This document shows positions 22,690-33,354 of a DNA stretch of 64,000 nt, piece after piece (position 1 is the stretch's first letter; each line of letters starts with the position of its first letter). This DNA comes from Prorocentrum cordatum. Taxonomy: Eukaryota > Sar > Dinophyceae > Prorocentrales > Prorocentraceae. The stretch lies in assembly GCA_963575745.1 (NCBI GenBank), contig CAUYUJ010005002.1, positions 954,979 to 1,018,978 on the forward strand. Direction: 5' to 3'. The notes below the pieces were generated by a model. The model saw only the letters and a program-made list of their open reading frames with translations, made no database searches and was not told the origin of the DNA. Both the position numbers and the translations under genes were made by a program.

Positions 22690-22925
22690 ATGTGATTCAG
22701 CACATGTTGTGCAATATCGATTGTGCAGCACATGTTGTGCAATCTTCGCTGTGCAATATACGCGGTGCAGTAAATGTGGTGCCATCTATATGGTGCGTGA
22801 CGTATGCGGTGCAATCGATTTGGTACCGACTCACTGGTGCAATGTATGTTGTGCTAGCTATGTGCAGCGATATTCGTGGTCCAAACTATGTGGTGCATCT
22901 TTTGGGCGTATCCTGCTGCCGCAAT
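22690..22925 (+). repeat. Degenerate tandem repeat, about 20-bp units
   Basis: TTGTGCAAT, TGTGCAGCACATG and TGGTGCAAT words recur. The array lies in the spacer between the inverted composite copies 1 and 2. Confidence 0.72.
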
Positions 22926-22964
22926 CTAGGTTGTGAAATTCATGTCTGTCCGCAGTGAGTTTTC

Positions 22965-24395
22965 AAAACCACTGCTCGCGCAACCATCCCACCCGCCCAC
23001 CCGCAACTCGGTTTGCAAAACCCATGCGGCGGCAATTGCGATGAGTTCTTGATGTTGGCTGATGCATCTCTGCAGCCGCGCTAGCCCGCGCATGCTCGCG
23101 CGCGCTAGGGAGGCGCGACCGACGCGGCCGCGGTAGCGCTGACCGCTGGGCGCATCCCAGCGGGCGCCTCATTGCGAGTCGGCAACTTGGGCGGGCGCGG
23201 TATCATGGCAACGTCGTCGACGGTAAATACGATGATGATAGTAGCGGTGCTGGCGACGATGATGGCAGCGGCGACGGCGCTGGCAGTGACGGCGCCGATG
23301 CTGGTTGCGCCAGCGAAGATGACGGCGCCTTCGCGTCAGTGACGAAGGTCTTGGAAGGAGTTCGACATGTGCGAGCGGCCGACGCGCGAGGGTGGCCCGC
23401 ATTGCATTATTTGACGCGGGTCGTGCCCTCCCCGGCGCGCGCGCAAGGGTGTCCGAATGATTTCGACGCACGGCGCAAGTGGCCTGTTTGGCAGAATTGA
23501 ATTAAAATGTTGAAGAACTTCTGTTTCTTTTACATCCCAAGAGCGCGGGCGCAGGCATATTTGAAAGCTGATGCTGCGAAACCATTGGTTTCGGGGCCCT
23601 CGGTTTTGAAATCCCCGTGAAACCGAACCTCAGGTGTTTGACGGATGTCGGCATGCGCGCGCGACGACGCGCGCGCGCTTCGCCCCATTTGTTGCAGGGG
23701 ATTGTTGCGACAACGCGCGCGCAAGGGCGCTCGGGCGATTTCGACGTGCGCGCGCGAAGCCCGTTTGGCTGCATTTGATGAAACTGTAAGACAATTCGTG
23801 GTTTTCTTAGACATTCGCAACAGCGCGGGCGCAAGCTTCTTTCAATTTCACCAAAGATAGACCCCAATCAGTGGATTGTTATCGCCGTGGAGATCGACCG
23901 GGAGGCCGCGGGCCCGGGGGCCCGGAACCTGCCGAAATCGGCCTGGGACCAATGACGGGGGACCTGGGGGCCCAGACCGGCAACCCGGGGACCCAGCTTG
24001 CTGCCAAAATCGGCGGGACATGTTTGCCAAATCATTCAACCTCCCCCTGGGCTCCCTCAGTGCAAGCATTGATTGGGGAACAAAAGAAACAACTTATTTG
24101 TGAAACCTTACGAAACCATAGGCTTTTGAAGGGTATCGGGGCGCGCGCGCGACGACGCGCGCGCGTGCGCGTCGTTTTTTGTTGCGCGGGGCCGTTGACA
24201 TTTCATGGTTTTCGAAGAACGAGCGCGCGCATAGTATCATTTGACAAGGGTGGGGTAGGTGGGGGCGGCGGTTTAGCGGGGATGATCAGAGTCCATGTTC
24301 AAGATGGACGGTGGGGCAGAATCGCATGTAATTTGCAATGCGAAAAGGGGGGTACCTACCTGGGGCGGGGGCGTCGTTGGATCGAATTAGGAGAA
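22965..24395 (-). repeat. Hairpin composite repeat, copy 2 (reverse)
   Basis: Read on the minus strand from 24395, it has a leader (ATTCTCCTAATTCG, then TTACATGCGATTCTG), GCGCGC hairpin modules, GTCG, C block (ATACCGCGCCCGCCCAAG near 23190) and D block (GTTGCGGGTGGGCGGG near 22990). It faces copy 1 tail to tail. It is interrupted at about 23880-24060. Confidence 0.75.
23880..24060. other. Sequence interrupting composite copy 2
   Basis: This stretch, with GGCCCGGGGGCCCGG and GGGGACCTGGGGGCCC, has no counterpart in the other copies. It may be an insertion. Its origin is unknown. Confidence 0.45.
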
Positions 24396-24399
24396 TCTA

Positions 24400-25015
24400 C
24401 GTAGTGCATCCTACGCGGCGCAATTCACCCTGCCGAACATGAGGATGTTCCTTCCACTGCTCGCGCAACCGCCCCAAACGCCCGCCCGCAACTTGGTCTG
24501 CAAAACCAAATGCCACGGCGATTGCGACGAGTGCTTGGCGTTGGCCGGTGCATCTCTGCGGCCGCGCTAGCCCGCGCATGCTCGCGCGCGCAGCGGCCGT
24601 CTAGTGCGGCGCGACCGACGCGGCCGCGGCGGCGCTGACCGTCGGGCACTTCCAGCGGGCATTTCAGTGCGAGTCGGTGACGTGGGCGGGCGCGGTATCA
24701 TGGCGACGCCGGCAGCGGTCGACGCGACGATGAGACTGGCGACGATGGTGACGATGGCGGCGATGACGACGGCAAGGCCAATGACGGACGGCGCCGATGT
24801 TGATCACGGCCGCCGGCGACGATGACGATGACTGCGAGTCGGCGAAAAGGCTTCGGAAGGAGTTCGACGCGCGCGAGCGGCCCGCGCGGCGTTATTCGAC
24901 GCGGATCGCGCCTCCCTCCCCAACAGCGCGCGCCCGTGAGCGTTCGGATGAGTTCGGCATGCGGCGCGGGGGGGCCGTTTGGCAGAATTTGATTGCAATG
25001 TTGCAAAGCCAACGA
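24400..25015 (-). repeat. Hairpin composite repeat, copy 3 (reverse, truncated)
   Basis: Reverse-strand D block (24430-24560), C block (24610-24710), GTCG/GACGAT segment (24715-24840) and one GC hairpin module (24860-25010). It lies directly upstream of copy 2 in the same orientation, so copies 3 and 2 are tandem on the minus strand. Confidence 0.72.
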
Positions 25016-26792
25016 TTCCCCAAGCAGTGTTTCCGCTTAGGGGTTCTTGCCTGGCTTGACCATCTTGGGGCGAGTGGCGGCCTCAGCGGGCGGCGCCGCC
25101 CGTCGTCGCCGTCGCCGTCGTCGTCGCCGCCGGTCGTCGCCGCCCGTCGCCGCCGTCGTCGCCGTCGCGCAGATTGCACAACGTAGATTCTCCTTTCAGT
25201 TCCCCCTCCCTCCCCCTGGGATTATCGACGCCTTGTTGCATCGCATCGCCCTTGTGCATCGTCCATCTTCAGCATGAAATCGTACCATCCCAGTCAGGCC
25301 GGCATCGACCCCTCCACGTCATCCTCACCAACAAATAATATGCGCGCGCATGCATTTTTTCAAAATCAATAGCTTTGAATATGTCCTTGCGCTACGTCCA
25401 CCAAAGGTGGACGCGCGCGCGCGCTTTCGCGCGCGCGTGCCGGAATTCATCAAAAGCTTAAGGTTTCGCAGGGCGTTTAACATCGAGTGCCCAAAACACA
25501 TATGGAAACACATGTCTTCGCAACTCGGATCTTCAACGAAAGGCTTGCGATAGCGCTCCTGCGAATTCTTCAGGAAACCAAAGGTTCTCCAACATGTCTA
25601 CAACATGCTACCACACGGGATTTCGTGCGCACGCATGTCGAAATTGTTCGAACGCCCTTGCAAACGTGCTGTCGCAAGGACATTTTGCAAACATGGGGCG
25701 AAGTGCGCGCGCGCGTCGTCGCGCGCGCATGCCGGAATCCGTTGAAAAACCGGAGGGGTCGAAAGGATTTCAAATACGAGTGTCGCGAAACCATGCAAAA
25801 ACATATGGCTTCGCAACATCAGTTTAAAAAAGGCAGCGCTCGCGTTTGTGCAGCCATCGGTTTTCTTAACATGTTCATGGGATGCTGCCAAACGGGCGTC
25901 CCGCGCCGCATGCCGAAATCATTCGAACGCCCTTGCGCGCGTGCTGGGTGGGACACGGTGACACGATCCTTGCCAAGTAATGCCATGCGGGCCACTCTCG
26001 CGCATCGATTGCGCGCGCATGTCGAACTCTTTCCAAAACGTTTATCGCCGACGCGAGGGCGCCGTCTTGTCGCCGGCGTGATCAGCATCGGCGCCGTCAC
26101 TGGCCGTGCCGTCGTCGTTGTCAACGTAGTCGCCAGCATCGGTACTATCATCATCGTGTCTACCCTTGCCGGCGTTGCCGCGATGCTGCGTTCGCGTCGG
26201 TTGAGCATTCGTTCGCGTTCGTGTTTCCGCGATACTGCGTTGTTCGCGCTGCGGGTTCTTAAGACAACCGCGGCTTATCCAACATGTTCATTCGATCTGG
26301 CCAAGCGAACGCTTCGCGCCGCAAGCCGACATCATTCGGACGCCCAGGAACGCGTGCTGGGGGGGCACGATCCTTCTCGAAATTCCATGCGGGCCACTCG
26401 CGCGCGTCGGCCGCGCGCGCATGCCGAACTCCTTCCAAAACCTTCATCCACGCGACGGCGCCATCATCGTCGTCAGCGTGGTCAGCATCGGCGCCGTCGC
26501 TGGACCTGCCGCCGACGCTGTCATGATACCGCGCCCGCCCACGTCGCCAAACGCAGTGAAATGGCCGCTTGGAAGTGCCAGCGGTCAGCGCCACCGCGGC
26601 CGCGTCGGTCGCGCCAAGCTAGCACACCGTTGCGCGCGCAAACATGCGCCGGTTTGCGCGGCCGCAGGAATGTACCAGCCAACGCACAGCACTCATCACA
26701 ACCGCCGCCGCAGAGGTTTTCGAAACCAAGTTGTGGGTGGTGGGTGGGATGTTTGCAAAAGCAGGGAATTTGTCAATTCAATTGTACACGTT
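25016..26792 (+). repeat. Hairpin composite repeat, copy 4 (forward)
   Basis: It begins with the hairpin CCCCAAGCAG...GCTTAGGGG (25018-25042), like copy 1. A shortened GTC/GCC stretch (25080-25180), ATTCTCCTTTCAG, leader, modules at 25340-26050, GTCG segment, another module (26240-26420), C block (26520-26610) and D block (26640-26745) follow. Copies 3 and 4 meet head to head at about 25015. Confidence 0.75.
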
Positions 26793-28190
26793 AGTTCTCC
26801 TTTCTAAAAAGAGAATAAATAGACTTACCCCTCCCCCCCGGCGTTATCGCTACCCATTTTCGGGTATGTAAATCACATGCGATTCTGACCACATGTCCAT
26901 CCTAAATATGAAATCGCAATGTCCCAGGCCAGCCGGTATCCCCCCCCTGAGGCTCCCTTGTAAAAAACACTATGCGGTGACATTTTTTCCTCTAGTATAA
27001 CATTTGTTCACGAATCCCTTGCAACAAAACGGGACGAAGTGCACACGCGCGCGTCGTCGCGCGCATGCCGAAATCCTTCAAAAACCTTCGGTGCCGGAAG
27101 GATTTCGCAATCGAGTTTCCAAAACACACACAAAAAACACGGTTTCGTAACACTGATTTGCTAGAAAAGCTTCCGCGCGAGCTCATACGAAATCTTAATA
27201 AAAACCACTATGTCTTCAATCTTTTCACAACATGCTACCAAACGGGCGTCGCGCGCGCGCATGTCGAAATCTGTCGAACGCCCTTGCGCGTGTGCCGTCG
27301 CGAGAATCCTCTGCAAAAAATGGGACGAAGTGCAGACGCGCGCGTCGTCGCGCGCGTACGCCGAAATCCTTCAAAACCGATCGGTTTCGGACGGAATTCA
27401 AAATCGCGCGTCCAAAAAACCTACAAAAACACAAGGTTTCGCAACACGGATTTTCAACAAAAGCGTGCGTGCGCGCTCTTGCGGCGTCGTCGTCGTCGTC
27501 GTCGTCGTCGTCTTCGTCCTCCCTCCTCCCGCGTCGTCGTCGTCGCCTACGTCGTCCTGTGTCTTTCCTCGTGTTCGTCGTCGTCGTCCTCTTTGGCGTC
27601 GTGGTCGTTTCCGTCGTCGTTGTCGCCGTGGTCGTCCTTCCTCCTCCTCCCTCGTCGTCGTCGTCGTCCGTCGTCGGCGTCTCGTCGTCGTCCCTCCTAT
27701 TTCGTCGCCGTCGTCGTCGTCGTCGTTGTCGTCGTCGTCTCGTCGTCGTCTTCCCTCCTCCCTCGTCGTTGTCGTCGTCGGCGTCGCCGTCCTTCCTTTC
27801 TTCGTCGTTCGCGTCGTCGCCGTCCTCCCTCCTCCCTCGTTGTCGTTGTCGTCGTTGTCGTCGTTGTCGCCGTCGTCGTCCTCCCTCCTCCCTCGTCGTC
27901 GTCTTCGTTGGCGACGTCGTCGTCGTCTTCGTCGTCGTCGGCGTCGGCGTCGTCGTCTTCGTCGTCGTCGACGTCGGCGTCGTCGTCATCGCCGCCGTCG
28001 TCGTCGATGTCGTCATCGTCGTCGTCGGCCGTCTTACTTCTCCGGTCTTCTTGGGGCGCTCTTGAGACGCCCCAGAGGGCTCCAAGACGACCCCGGAGCG
28101 ACATCCGTGCTCGGTCCCGCATGGGTTTTGCAAACCAAGTTGCGGGTGGGTGGGTGGGATGATTGCGCGAGCAGTGGAGTTGACAATTTC
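26793..28190 (+). repeat. Hairpin composite repeat, copy 5 (forward, expanded)
   Basis: It starts with the imperfect hairpin TTCTCCTTTCTAAAAAGAGA. A leader with TGTAAATCACATGCGATTCT and GCCAGCCGGTATCC and two hairpin modules (26990-27480) follow. The GTCG segment is replaced by about 550 bp of (CGT)n. A short decamer patch (28040-28100) and a truncated D block (28115-28175) complete it. Confidence 0.78.
27483..28030 (+). repeat. Long (CGT/GTC)n tract
   Basis: About 550 bp of CGTCGTCGTCG with CTCC interruptions. It sits where other copies of the composite carry a short GTCG segment, so it looks like an in-situ expansion. Confidence 0.92.
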
Positions 28191-28204
28191 AAGTTCGGCA
28201 AGTG

Positions 28205-28722
28205 ATTAATTCTCCTTTCTAAAAAGAGAATAAACGCTACCCCCCCCCTGGCGTTATCAGTACTCTTTTCGGGTATGTAAATCAAACGTGATTCTGACCA
28301 CATGTCCATCCTAAATATGAAATCACAATGTCCCAGGCCAGCCGGTATCCCCCCCCGGAGGTTCCCTTTTTAAAAAACACTATGCGGTGACATTGTTTGT
28401 TCTAACATAGCACTTTTTCACGAATCCGTTGCAAAAAATGGGACGAAGTGCACACGCGCGCGTCGTCGCGCGCGCATGCCGAAATCCTTCGAAAACCTTC
28501 GGTGCTGGAAGGATTTCGCAATCGAGTTTCCAAAAACATGCAAAAACACACGGTTTCGCAACACTGATTTGCTAAACAAGCTTCCGCGCGAGCTCATACG
28601 AAATCTTAAGAAAACTATAGGTGTTTTCAAGATTTTCGCAAAATGCTATTAAACGGGCTTCGCGCGCGCGCATGTCGAAATCTGTCGAACGTCCTTGCGC
28701 GTGTGCCGTCGCGAGGGCGTAG
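28205..28722 (+). repeat. Hairpin composite repeat, copy 6 (forward, truncated)
   Basis: It repeats the TTCTCCTTTCTAAAAAGAGA hairpin and the leader of copy 5 with few changes. One GC hairpin module and part of another follow. It stops abruptly at about 28722 after GCCGTCGCGAGG. The close match to copy 5 suggests recent duplication. Confidence 0.8.
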
Positions 28723-28885
28723 ATACACATGTAGATGTTAACATCGATAGACAGACAGTGGAACCGACAGGTAGATAGACCGATCGAAGGTGTTCGATGG
28801 ATGGAGACGGTTGGCCCGATGGTTGTCCAGTCGTTTGCCCTTCTCCCCAACCTCATTATCGGCCTTTTGTCAATCTCAGAGCTGT
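28723..28885. other. Unassigned spacer
   Basis: Contains AGATAGACAGAC- and TAGATAGACCGATCG-like words. No gene is recognised. Confidence 0.4.
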
Positions 28886-28889
28886 ATAG

Positions 28890-29265
28890 GAATATGGACA
28901 CGGGGCAGTCGCAGGACAATTGCGGGACAGCCACGCGCAAGCACAGGACAACCACGGACCAACCGCGGGACAATATGTGACATTAATTGGACCAACCACA
29001 GAACGATCGGGGGACAACCACAGAACAACCCGGGACAAGCACGGGACATCCCAGGGACAACCCAGGGACAACCAGAGGACAACCACGGGAAATCATTGGA
29101 CAACCGCGGGAGGACTGCGGGAAAACAACGTGACAATCGCGGGACAACCACGGGACAACCGCAGGAAATCATTGGACAATTACGAGAGGATCACGCGAAC
29201 ACCACGTGACAACAGCGGGACAACCACGGGACAATCACAGGGCAACCGCCGAACAACCATGGGAC
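28890..29265 (+). repeat. Minisatellite of CGGGACAACCA type, about 11 bp
   Basis: GGGACAACCACGGGACAACC-type units recur with indels (for example GGAAATCATTGGACAA). At least 25 units are visible. Confidence 0.88.
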
Positions 29266-29689
29266 ATAGATGTAATTATCCATCGGTTTTTGTATCATTC
29301 AACCGACATCACCTTCGATCTAAGACAATGTTTGCACACCCATATCCACCGCTATGCACGAGTGTGTAATATACATGTGTGCGTAGCTACGTGTATGCAT
29401 ACATCGCCTCGAAATCTGTCTCGCTATCTTTCGGCAGACAGGACAAACGCAGGACAACGCCAGGCCAACCATGATGAAGCGGGGATGGAGGAGGAGGGGA
29501 GAGGAGTGGAGGCGGGGATGAGGGGATAGGAAGGGGGGGTAGGCGGAGGAGGAGATGGAAGCGGAATAGAGGGAGAAAAAAGAGAACACGAAGGAATGAA
29601 ACAGAAGAAGAAAAAGACGGCCTGTTGAGAGAGCGGGGGCCCCCGACCTCTCCATGCGCCGGGCCGCGGCAGCAAGGAAGAAGCTTGTG

Positions 29690-30397
29690 CAGTCTCGGCC
29701 AGATCACACATCTGTCCAGCGCTTCCATTGTCCACCCTGCGAACGGCTCGCTGCGACGCGATGCCGCGGCTTCCACCCCATCAGTCGAGCACTCCATGTC
29801 TTGTCGGTGCAAGTAACTACCGATCTTTCCAGCCAGCTCCCACTTGTTTCCAAAGCACGGAGGGCCACTCCTGCACGTTGAACTTCGCAGCGAGCTCCAG
29901 GCAAGCGTGGGTGGATCTCTGAATGCAATCGACCCATGTTTCGTCGGCGTGCCTGCTCACGCCAAGCATATACATCGCAACATCTTCCGCTTAGCTGAAC
30001 GGAGTTTTTTCTCCTGGTTGGCCTTGAGCGTCCACGTGCCTGCCGCGTACATGACGCATGGCGTGAAGCATGCGTTGAACAGCCTCAGCCGGTGGTGCAA
30101 AGGGAGTCGCCTATTGCAGATAATTCTTTTCAGGCGAGCGAACGATGCCCAGCCTGCAAAAGTACGGTTTGACAGTTCTTTCTCGTGATACGCATCCAAT
30201 GTAAGGCTTTGGCTCATATATTTATCGGATTCAGCACATTGAAGCACGCGAGCATCACGCCCCGCACGCCAGATGCTCGTCGGTCTGAGTAGCGGTTTTG
30301 CGATGACTGTTTTGCCCATGTGCACTTTGAGGCCATGCTTCAGCGCCTTTCTCTCAAGGCCACGAGCATTCTGGGCACGTCCCGATTGCTGGTGCAT
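29690..30397 (-). pseudogene. LINE C-terminal region
   Basis: Starting in a frame overlapping the palm remnant, HGLKVHMGKT is followed by LRLFNACFTPCVMYAAGTW and RKMLRC. This matches the thumb and post-RT region of RTE-like proteins, including the tyrosine-then-tryptophan segment. A frameshift near 29970 moves to SRHADETWVDCIQR, and another near 29830 to SARLMGWKPRHRV and GGQWKRW. The order of pieces is colinear, so this is the same element and not a separate gene. Confidence 0.8.
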
Positions 30398-31577
30398 CTG
30401 AGGCGGACGTCGTCAGCAAACCGCGAATTCGTGAGCGGGTCTGTCGGGTCGTCCACGACAATATCGTAGTAGGTGCCGGAACGTTTGGTGGTCAAGTTTC
30501 TCTCATTTTCCAACCTCCTGAATCTAGTTCCCATCGCCACGATGAGCAAGAAGGATTTTATGGGGTCGCCCTGCTTCACCCCGCGTGTGATATCGAAGAA
30601 TCGGCTCCTGTCTCCCGCCACAACGCTTGCCCCTTGTCGCTGGTAACACGTTTCAACTAATCAATGCAACATTCTGGCATGTCTTGCTCGCGAAGTGCTG
30701 TCCAGAGGGTGTCGTGCTCCACCGTGTCGAACGCTTGCTCGAAGTCTCGAAGTCTAGCATGCCCATCCATAGCTCCGTGTTGAATTCGTTGCAGGCCTCG
30801 GCCACGAGGGTCGTGCACAGCAGGTGGTCGATGTAGCGCCGCTGGTAGGCTGCTTGATCCACAGATTGTGCCCCGCCGATCTTGTCCCGCTATTGCCGCA
30901 TAGCATTCGGCTGAACCGTTAATATGTATGGCGGCAATAGCGGTCGGTCGGCAGTTGGAAGGCAAGGCAGCGTCTCCGCTTTTGCACAAAACTGTGACCT
31001 AGGACTCCAACCAATCGGCCAGAAGATGCCCACGAGGATCGAGTACTGCGTTAAACGTGATTAACATGAGCTGCATCAAAAGTTGGTTGTCCATTCTCAA
31101 CTGTTCGGCGCAAATGCCATTGCCGTCTCCACGCATTCCGTGCTTCATCTGCCGAATCGCGTCGTCAAGTCCCCCCGCTGTGAACAACGGAATGTGGTCG
31201 CCACTGCAAGCAGCATAGAAGCCCTCCCCGTGGCCATCCAAGATGCTCGCGTACAGGTCCTCGTAGAATTGCGCAAAGGTTTCAGCAATGGCTTGCTTCT
31301 CATTTTCGATTTCTCCACAGTTGTTCTTCATCTCGACAACGCGTCTTCTTGTGCTTGCCGGTGATGGCGCCAATCCGTTGTATACCGCGGAAGTTTTCAG
31401 GACCTTCGAAATATTAATCAAACGTTCTTGTTTATCATCTTTTTGCGAATCAGCTTCTGTATAGCGTTTACCCACTCCACAAATAAAGCTTTCCTTTCCT
31501 GTTGCGGGCGGGTTCAGGACTGAGCATTCGTTCGCAAATGTATCAGTCAAGGTATTCGAATATCGAAATCCACGCAT
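30300..31577 (-). pseudogene. LINE reverse transcriptase domain (frameshifted)
   Basis: The N-terminal linker (30999-31577) carries EIENEKQAIAETFAQFYEDL, usual just before LINE reverse transcriptases. Palm motifs follow in separate frames: FEQAFDTVEHDTLW (motif A, about 30743-30700), RGVKQGDPI (motif B, about 30585) and FADD (motif C, about 30420-30409). The first half of the palm needs at least one frameshift near 30800, where DQAAYQRRYIDHLLCT reads in a different frame from motif A. The enzyme copied RNA at the nicked target. This copy cannot make one continuous protein. Confidence 0.88.
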
Positions 31578-31749
31578 GGCTCCTGCACCTCGCCATGGGG
31601 AGGGGTCGAACTTTTGTCATTCTTAGCTGCGGCCCGCATGCAACAGTTTATCTGGTGAACCCTCTCCGCTACAGAACATGCCTACCAATCAACTTCGCAG
31701 AGAAGCAGCTCAAGTTCCGCCACATATGATGGCCCCGGGTCCATCGAGC

Positions 31750-32557
31750 ATTCTTGGTTTTCTTCTCTCTTCGCCGCCGGTCGCACGGGATACTTAGCTC
31801 AAGACGCAATGGGCGGTGGTCAGAGCCAATGTCCACATCAGAGTCGACCGTACATTGCCGAACTCATGGCCTCGGGCGTGTGTCTACCAACATGGAATCG
31901 AGTCGGGAGCGTCGCTCGACGCTCTTGTATGTCCATGTTTCCTCAAGTGCGTTAGCAAACAATGACTTCATGACGGCCAGTTCGTGCATCATGCACCAAT
32001 TCACCATCGTCTCCTTTCTCTCGCTGCGGTGTGGCATCGGGTTGTGCCTCACGAGCTGTGGATCGTCATACTCGCTTCTTTTCGCGAGCTCCGCATTGAA
32101 GTCGCCGGCAGCAATTAAATCATGTTTCTTGATCATGGTGTCCCAGTGCTGGCTCTTTGCCTGACCGTACACAAGCTCCACGTCTATCTCGTCCTGCTTG
32201 GCGTGCTGCATATAGATCGCCGCCACCCTGATGACACCAAAGGCCGGGACCTATATACCCAGCGAGGCTATTATATTAGTTAGATATGGGCCAAAACCGT
32301 TCGTGAGCCCAACGGCGATGAAGAAGAAAACCAATTTCACACGATCGTTTCGTACCTCAGTTGTCGTACCAGTTGTGACCATGTATTGTTTCCCACGCTT
32401 GTGTCCGTTCCTTACGCCGCGTCTCGATGAGGACTATGAGATCCCATTCTTTCCCGCCGATCTCTGCTAGACATCTTTCCAAAGTTTCATTGGAACTCAT
32501 CAGCGAAAGCACACTGTATTCGTAGATGGTGAAGCCTGTGGAGTGTGCTGCCTGCAT
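31750..32557 (-). pseudogene. LINE endonuclease domain (frameshifted)
   Basis: This is the apurinic/apyrimidinic-type endonuclease that nicks target DNA in LINEs. Visible landmarks on the minus strand are WDLIVLIETRRK with its catalytic-type Glu (about 32425), GFLLHRRWAHERFWPIS in another frame (about 32330-32280), LIAAGDFNAEL (about 32115-32085), TWTY then RSRLDSMLVDTR (about 31910-31870), and DIGSDHRPLRLEL in a further frame (about 31835-31795). The frames change at least twice, and a stop lies in the linker near 32265. All the main motifs survive, so decay is moderate. Confidence 0.88.
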
Positions 32558-32829
32558 GAACTTGTCCTGGCCTCTCTCGCGCTTTGGCGATGAGGTACTC
32601 CTCCTGGTACTTGTTGGACTCCCATGGGCGCGAGATGCATCCTAGCGGCGAAGCGCTTCAGTCACCGCTTCATGCAATGCTTCTGCTCCCACATGGATGC
32701 CGGCCTCCGCCAGCTTCTCCTCGGCTAGTTTCAATTTCGTTTCGTCTCTTTCCCCTTCCATTCCCCAACCCTCACCCGGCGCACTAAGATAACCCCTTTC
32801 GATCGTCGTCCCGCATTTGCTCGGGTGCA

Positions 32830-33115
32830 GGTAGAGGGAGGAGGAGGGGGAGTATGTGAGGATGATAGAAGGAGGGGATAGAAGGCGGGGGGGATCGGAA
32901 GAGGCGGAAGAGGAGGAGGAGGCGGAGGAGGAGGAGGATGCGGAGGATGGAGGAGGAGGAAGGAGGAGGAGGAGGAAAAGGAGCACGCGCAGGAGGAGGA
33001 GGAGGAGGAGGAGGAGGAGGAGGAGGAGGAGGAGGAGGGAGCAGGAGGAGGAAGATGAGGAGGAGGAGGAGGAAAAGCAGGAGCAGGGGTAGCGGCAGGG
33101 GCAAGGAAGGGCAAG
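32830..33115 (+). repeat. (GGA)n tract
   Basis: GGAGGAGGAGG words with GCGG and GATG interruptions, including an uninterrupted stretch at about 32994-33037. GGGGCAGGGGCAGG words follow to 33140. Confidence 0.92.
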
Positions 33116-33354
33116 GGCAGGGGCAGGAGCAGGAGCGAGCCAGGCAGGACGTGCATGAGAGAAGCGGTTGTGTCGGGAAACGCGGCCCCGCCCGAGGTTG
33201 TGGCCGCGCCCGACCCTGCGCTGGGGCCAGGCGCAGGCGAGCTGGACCTTCTGGGCCTTCCCGTTCGTGGGGCGGTGGCTGGGCGCGAGGATGGTCGGCG
33301 CAGGAGCTCGGAGCGGCGGGCTGGGGAGGAGAGAGGAGATGGCAGAAAGGGCTG
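33116..33354. other. GC-rich spacer
   Basis: Unassigned GC-rich sequence. Frames open on both strands by composition only. Confidence 0.4.

Larger units (their letters stand above)
29690..32600 (-). mobile_element. Decayed non-LTR retrotransposon (LINE), minus strand
   Basis: Read on the minus strand, the order is an APE-type endonuclease (about 32560-31750), linker, reverse transcriptase (about 31300-30300) and C-terminal region (to about 29690). This is the standard order of RTE/I-type LINEs. The domain order and C-terminal tryptophan-rich motifs (MGWKPRHRV, GGQWKRW) resemble RTE-like elements, but the clade is only a suggestion. Frameshifts and stops separate the pieces, so the copy is dead. 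No ORF1 and no spliced leader were found at its 5' side. The exact ends are not defined. GGA-rich sequence flanks the 3' end at 29480-29560. Confidence 0.88.

Noticed and set aside
27225-28133. Poly-Ser/Arg or poly-Thr/Asp frames over 300 codons
   Set aside because: They are produced by the (CGT)n tract.
31793-31806. TTAGCTCAAG in the minus-strand LINE as a relict spliced leader
   Set aside because: It lies inside the endonuclease coding sequence on the opposite strand and lacks the CCGTAGCC half.
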